Shown piece after piece: positions 59,426 through 64,000 of a DNA stretch of 64,000 nucleotides. Source of the stretch: Lineus longissimus (lineage: Eukaryota > Nemertea > Pilidiophora > Heteronemertea > Lineidae); contig NC_088326.1 in assembly GCF_910592395.1 (NCBI RefSeq), forward strand, positions 1,183,001-1,247,000, written 5' to 3'. The translations under genes were made by a program, and so were the position numbers. The notes beneath the pieces are model-generated. The model was not told the origin of the DNA. It saw only the letters and a program-made list of their open reading frames with translations, and did not search any database. Position 1 is the stretch's first letter. Each line of letters opens with the position of its first letter.

Positions 59426-60495
59426 GTGACACTTCTGTAAATTTGACAGGAGTTTATACACACTTGAGTGACAGTTCTGTAAACTTGACAAGGTTTGACA
59501 GTTCCGTAAACTTGACAAGGTTTGACAGTTCCGTAAACTTGACAAGGTTTGACAGTTCCGTAAACTTGACAAGGTTTGACAGTTCCGTAAACTTGACAAG
59601 GTTTGACAGTTCCGTAAACTTGACAAGGTTTGACAGTTCCGTAAACTTGACAAGGTTTGACAGTTCCGTAAACTTGACAAGGTTTGACAGTTCCGTAAAC
59701 TTGACAGGGTTTGACAGTTCTGTAAACTTGACAAGGTTGGACAGTTCTGTAAACTTGACAAGGTTGGACAGTTCTGTAAACTTGACAAGGTTGGACAGTT
59801 CCGTAAACTTGACAAGGTTTGACAGTTCCGTAAACTTGACAAGGTTTGACAGTTCCGTAAACTTGACAAGGTTTGACAGTTCTGTAAACTTGACAAGGTT
59901 TGACAGTTCCGTAAACTTGACAAGGTTTGACAGTTCTGTAAACTTGACAAAGTTTGACAGTTCTGTAAACTTGACAAGGTTTGACAGTTCTGTAAACTTG
60001 ACAAGGTTTGACAGTTCCGTAAACTTGACAGGGTTTGACAGTTCTGTAAACTTGACAAGGTTTGACAGTTCCGTAAACTTGACAAGGTTTGACAGTTCTG
60101 TAAACTTGACAAGGTTTGATAGTTCTGTAAACTTGACAGGGTTTGACAGTTCTGTAAACTTGACAAGGTTTGACAGTTCCGTAAACTTGACAGGGTTTGA
60201 CAGTTCTGTAAACTTGACAAGGTTTGACAGTTCCGTAAACTTGACAAGGTTTGACAGTTCTGTAAACTTGACAAGGTTTGACAGTTCTGTAAACTTGACA
60301 AGGTTTGACAGTTCCGTAAACTTGACAAGGTTTGACAGTTCCGTAAACTTCACAAGGTTTGACAGTTCTGTAAACTTGACAAGGTTTGACAGTTCTGTAA
60401 ACTTGACAAGGTTTGACAGTTCCGTAAACTTGACAAGGTTTGATAGTTCTGTAAACTTGACAAGGTTTGACAGTTCTGTAAACTTGACAAGGTTT
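59426..60495. repeat. 27-bp minisatellite, about 38 copies
   Basis: The unit TTGACAGTTCCGTAAACTTG plus ACAAGGT repeats head to tail. The main variation is TTCCGTAA versus TTCTGTAA, with rarer CAGGG for CAAGG and GGTTGG for GGTTTG. The first copies (59426-59470) are more diverged. As 27 is a multiple of three and the unit has no stop in four of the six frames, it creates false open frames of 299-379 codons on both strands. A lone degenerate half unit (GGTTCTGTAAACTT) lies outside the array at about 60636. Confidence 0.96.
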
Positions 60496-60838
60496 TAGAT
60501 CCATCATTGTCATCATTAGCAGTTCTTATTAGCCATTCTTTTATTTGAAAAGTATTCTGGACGGAAATTGGTGAACGTTCCGTGAACCAAATGATAAGTT
60601 TTATGTACTTAGCGGGATATTTTTGAAAACCTGCGGGTTCTGTAAACTTTCAAAAGTGATTGTTATTCGATGTGCTTGTTCTTTTAAGAACATTTGCTTT
60701 TTTTTTGCAAAATGGCTATCTCATGCAAATCAAAATTCATTAGTTTTGCTGCATGTATATTGGATGAGTTTGCTTTCTGCATGTGGACCAAAGCTTTTTA
60801 AGAAGTCCATGTATTGCAAGTCAAACATGATAATATAT

Positions 60839-61250
60839 AGCCGCACTTACACCACCTGAAAATGGACCACCAATCTTGGTTCGGGAACCAATGCCGCACC
60901 ATCGAAAATCCACCAAGCGCTTACACCAGCGCTGCAGCTAGTTATAAAATCCGGCTACAGATGGCGCGCAAACAATAAGCAGAACGCGGAAAGCCTTGGC
61001 AGAAAGCGCCATTTCGAAAGCGCCGCCTGGAGCCGAACCATCTAACTAGCTAATTGCCGAACCATTTGCGCGTACACCACGACAAAGCCGAGCTTTTAAC
61101 AAGCCGGGCGAATTTGGACCATCAAGCTTGGTGGGACAAATTCGCTCGGCAATTTGTATCGGCAATGGATTGCCGAACCAATTTGTCGCGGCAATGTGGT
61201 GGTGTAAGTGCAATTGGTCCACCAATATTTCGTGGTGTAAGCGCAGCTTA
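60839..61250. mobile_element. MITE with multiple subterminal TTACACCAC motifs
   Basis: The left end TATAGCCGCACTTACACCAC and the reverse complement of the right end (TATAAGCTGCGCTTACACCA) form imperfect inverted repeats about 410 bp apart. The motif GC(R)CTTACACCA occurs near both ends and again inside in both orientations (about 60917, 61068, 61200). Flanks are TATATA. The inside is GC-rich (CCGAACC, GCCGAGC, GGCAAT), unlike the neighbouring DNA, and has no useful open frame. It looks like a non-autonomous DNA transposon. Confidence 0.7.
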
Positions 61251-64000
61251 TATATATTTTAAAATGAATATATTATGATAAAGTTTATTTTGTTTTGATT
61301 GATTGTCAATCAATTTAGCGAAACTCTTATTGATTATGGTATGCTATTGTATGGAACCAAAATTCATTTGATGGGGAATGATGATTTATACTGGGTGACA
61401 GAAGGCCTAAGTTACAGTTGAAAATGATTTTCAGGGTTATTTTTGACAATTCAGTTTCTGATAGTCGCTTGGAACATTTGGGGTCAGTATTTTTTGCTGC
61501 TACGAAATGTAAATCTGTTTGTTTTCTGACCGCCGCTATTTGATCTTTGGTATGTTTTGCTAACGTCTGCACTTGTTTAGTTTGACGATCGCCAGGTTTT
61601 TGTTTGGTGTGAAAGGTCACAAAATAGGAGAGGTTGATTTTCGTCACCAAATTTTGAAATAACTTGTCGCGAAATTGAGTTTAGAGTACTTTGCTGCTGT
61701 GAGCTAAAGGTTTACTGAAATATTGATTTGGACATATTTCAATAAACAAAGCGTTTCAAGATCTTTGGAAATATTCCCCACAAATCGTCAATGCGGTTTT
61801 TGCAACTCCAGCTGTCGCTTATTTAGTTGCCAGTATGCACCAAATTGCATTGTAAGTTAAAATGTACATAAAATGAATCTTATGATTAATTGGCCTGTAA
61901 TTTACACCTTTCTATTAGATTGTGCATGCGAGTTGATATCGTGCATACCCGGTATGTCTCTATTTTGTCTGTGTGTAATCTGCAATGGTGCCACTAGGTG
62001 GCATCAGATATCTCACAATTGGCATTCATGTGTGTTCAGGGGGCCAGTAGCCGGCATGGTTACTGTCTTTATCATGTGTAATGTTATGCTTAATAAGAAA
62101 GGAGGAATCCAGGACCCGGGACAGATTACTGCTTAAGGTGTCCTACTGACTCTGATCCCAAGGCCAGGGTCTTGTCATCACTTTGTCAGTGGGCCTCCTT
62201 TATTTCAAGTCATGACATGATCTAGTATACATGATTATGGTGGCGCTGGCACCAGGACAGAACACACATTTCATCTCTTCACCACACTCACTGTGTGCAT
62301 TATCCAAGGACGCAATCATATTTTTAGAAATTTGTTAATAGAAACCAACCCCTGGTGGGTCATGTGAGGTTTGTAAATGTGTGCTGTAGTTTTGTGTCGT
62401 GAAGTATTTGCATAAAATTTACATAAAATGAGTAAAATTCAAGGGGCAGTGTCGTCATGGGGCCTAAGAAGACTCATGTTCTGGAATATCATGGTCTGTT
62501 TGTGAAAAAAATCAGGATCTTAATTGCTTAAATTTATTCTTGTGATCATGTTGTAGAATCAAGGGTCTGTTTACTAATTAAATGTCATGCTGTCTTCATG
62601 TTCTATGAATTGAAGATGTGCCCAATAGATGTATTATTTTTGACTACCTCTGTGTTTTCGTACTTAATTTCTTCAGGGCTGACAACATGTCCAATTCTCT
62701 TCCCATTTGTTCTTAGATTTGCCACCTGGGTTACCAGGGAGTTCAATGTAATAAGCAGGGCTGTGGTGCCAGGTCAAGCTCAGGTGAGCGCTGAAACAAA
62801 AGCAGTTACATGATACCCCACTGAGCCTGGGTGGAGAACTATGATAGTGACAGTTGTTGTAAAGAGAGTGGATTTGAAAAATGTCAAGTCATATTTTTAC
62901 TCAAGAGACACGTCTCCTACAGGACCAGGAGTATTTATGAACAGCTGTTTTATGGAATCTTTTTGGCTCTTCATACAATTTTAACCAAATTCCTAAAATA
63001 ATTGAATTGTTTTTATTGTATGATTAATGACAGAAAGGATGTAATGCTCCATGGTTAAACTTCTGTTTCATAATTCTGTATGTTCAAAATACGGTAAAAC
63101 TTGCCCAAGTCTACACTTGAAATCTCTTTGAATCTTTCCTGATATGCAGTTCTTGGTATGCTCTTTCGTGCTGCCAGAAGGCATGGTTTTTGGGACATTG
63201 TGAAGAGAATGGCAAAGTGTGGTTTGGGCAAGTTGTACTATTTGAGCAATTTGATAGTGTGTTCCTGCTGTGCTATCGTGACACCAAGATCAGTTCTTAT
63301 TTGTGTGTGAACTTACTGTAAGTGTCTATGACCGAGTATTACATTTGTGGTTTGAATTTCTTAGAGGCAGCAATAAATCAGAAATGTTTACCAGTTGTGT
63401 GGATGTGATGAAAATGTTCTTGTTAAATTGTCAACAAATTTAGATTGAGAAATTGATATATTAGACTTAGAGCAGTTGATTGGGTAATATTTGTGACACG
63501 ACTTTTGCAGTTTTGGAGGCAAATAAAACTTGACTCTCACCCAATGTCCACACTTCTGGCTAAAAAACTGGTGACTATTTGTTGTTACACTGTTTGTTGT
63601 TGCCATGGTTATCAGGGAAACTAATGAAACCAAGATTAGACAAAGTAGGTTGTGGTGTTTGAAATACTGAACATTCGGCATTGTTGGTATTTGAGTCCAG
63701 GTCACATCATCAATTTAGAAAAGATCCTTCAAATTCCTGTATACTATAAAGACATGGTCACTTCTCTTCCTTTCCAGTCAGCATCTTGGTCGTCTTGGTT
63801 GGTTGTAGGTTACGACTCTATGATTCTATATCCCACTCGAATTATGCTGTTAGGAAAGGAATGTGTCCTCCCAACACAATCGGGGTTAATGTTCGCATCT
63901 TTGACCCTCACACAAACCCCTCAGACCTTTTGTCTCATTGGCTGAAGTTAAGGGCACCAATCAAAATGCAGAGCATCACGAGCATCCAATTTTGGGAATT
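61251..64000. other. Non-coding stretch to the end of the window
   Basis: No recognised exon or RNA gene on either strand; the open frames are short and lack family resemblance or paired splice sites. It may be intergenic or a distant untranslated or intronic part of a gene to the right. Confidence 0.4.

Noticed and set aside
59377-60516. Long open frames (299-379 codons) on both strands encoding 9-residue repeats
   Set aside because: They come from the 27-bp minisatellite, which has no stops in most frames; there is no start context, signal peptide or flanking coding sequence.
63388-63945. Frames near the right edge
   Set aside because: They are short, unsupported by splice sites and not similar to any family I know.

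Overview
The window is a stretch of animal nuclear genome. Genes are split by many GT-AG introns, intergenic DNA is AT-rich and full of short DNA transposons, and the proteins are clearly metazoan. The gene set (SF3B6, a C8orf34 homologue, DHHC acyltransferases, RAD21) together with compact introns and the repeat style suggests a non-vertebrate bilaterian, probably a marine lophotrochozoan, ambulacrarian or lancelet-like animal. The species cannot be fixed from sequence alone.

Layout, left to right. (1) 1-6726: mostly repeats, plus two candidate exons of an unidentified minus-strand gene whose first coding exon lies 312 bp from the SF3B6 start, so the two probably share a divergent promoter. 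(2) 7039-9449 (+): a complete 4-exon SF3B6 (SF3b p14) gene. (3) 13039-15298 (-): a 4-exon gene for a 172-residue, two-pass membrane protein with an MGCC N-terminus. (4) 16980-23179 (+): a 14-exon homologue of human C8orf34, with an RIIa-like N-terminal domain. (5) 23853-25383: a 62-bp minisatellite. (6) 26673-27851 (-) and 29280-30431 (+): two head-to-head DHHC palmitoyltransferase genes, each with its coding region in one exon. (7) 34438-43361 (-): the cohesin kleisin RAD21. (8) 46454-58914 (+): an 11-exon coiled-coil gene resembling the Bfr1/PPI1 family. (9) 59426-60495: a 27-bp minisatellite, followed by a MITE and about 2.7 kb with no recognised gene.

The most interesting observation is inside RAD21. 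An extra large exon (40423-41754, 1332 nt, phase 1 on both sides) fits exactly between the N-terminal SMC3-binding part and the exon carrying the EIMR separase-type site. It would add 444 residues, including a cysteine cluster, without changing the frame. If its internal donor is ignored, it instead ends the protein at a stop at 40349. The second is an 85-bp, about 96% identical inverted copy of part of one Bfr1-like exon, sitting in another intron of the same gene and ending exactly at the source exon's splice boundary.

The genes do not form a pathway. SF3B6 acts in splicing, RAD21 in chromosome cohesion, the DHHC enzymes in membrane-protein acylation, the C8orf34 homologue possibly in docking of RIIa-type partners, and the Bfr1-like protein possibly in mRNP or ribosome-associated functions. 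All exon models here were joined by hand from splice signals, reading phase and homology remembered from protein families. No alignment or database search was run.
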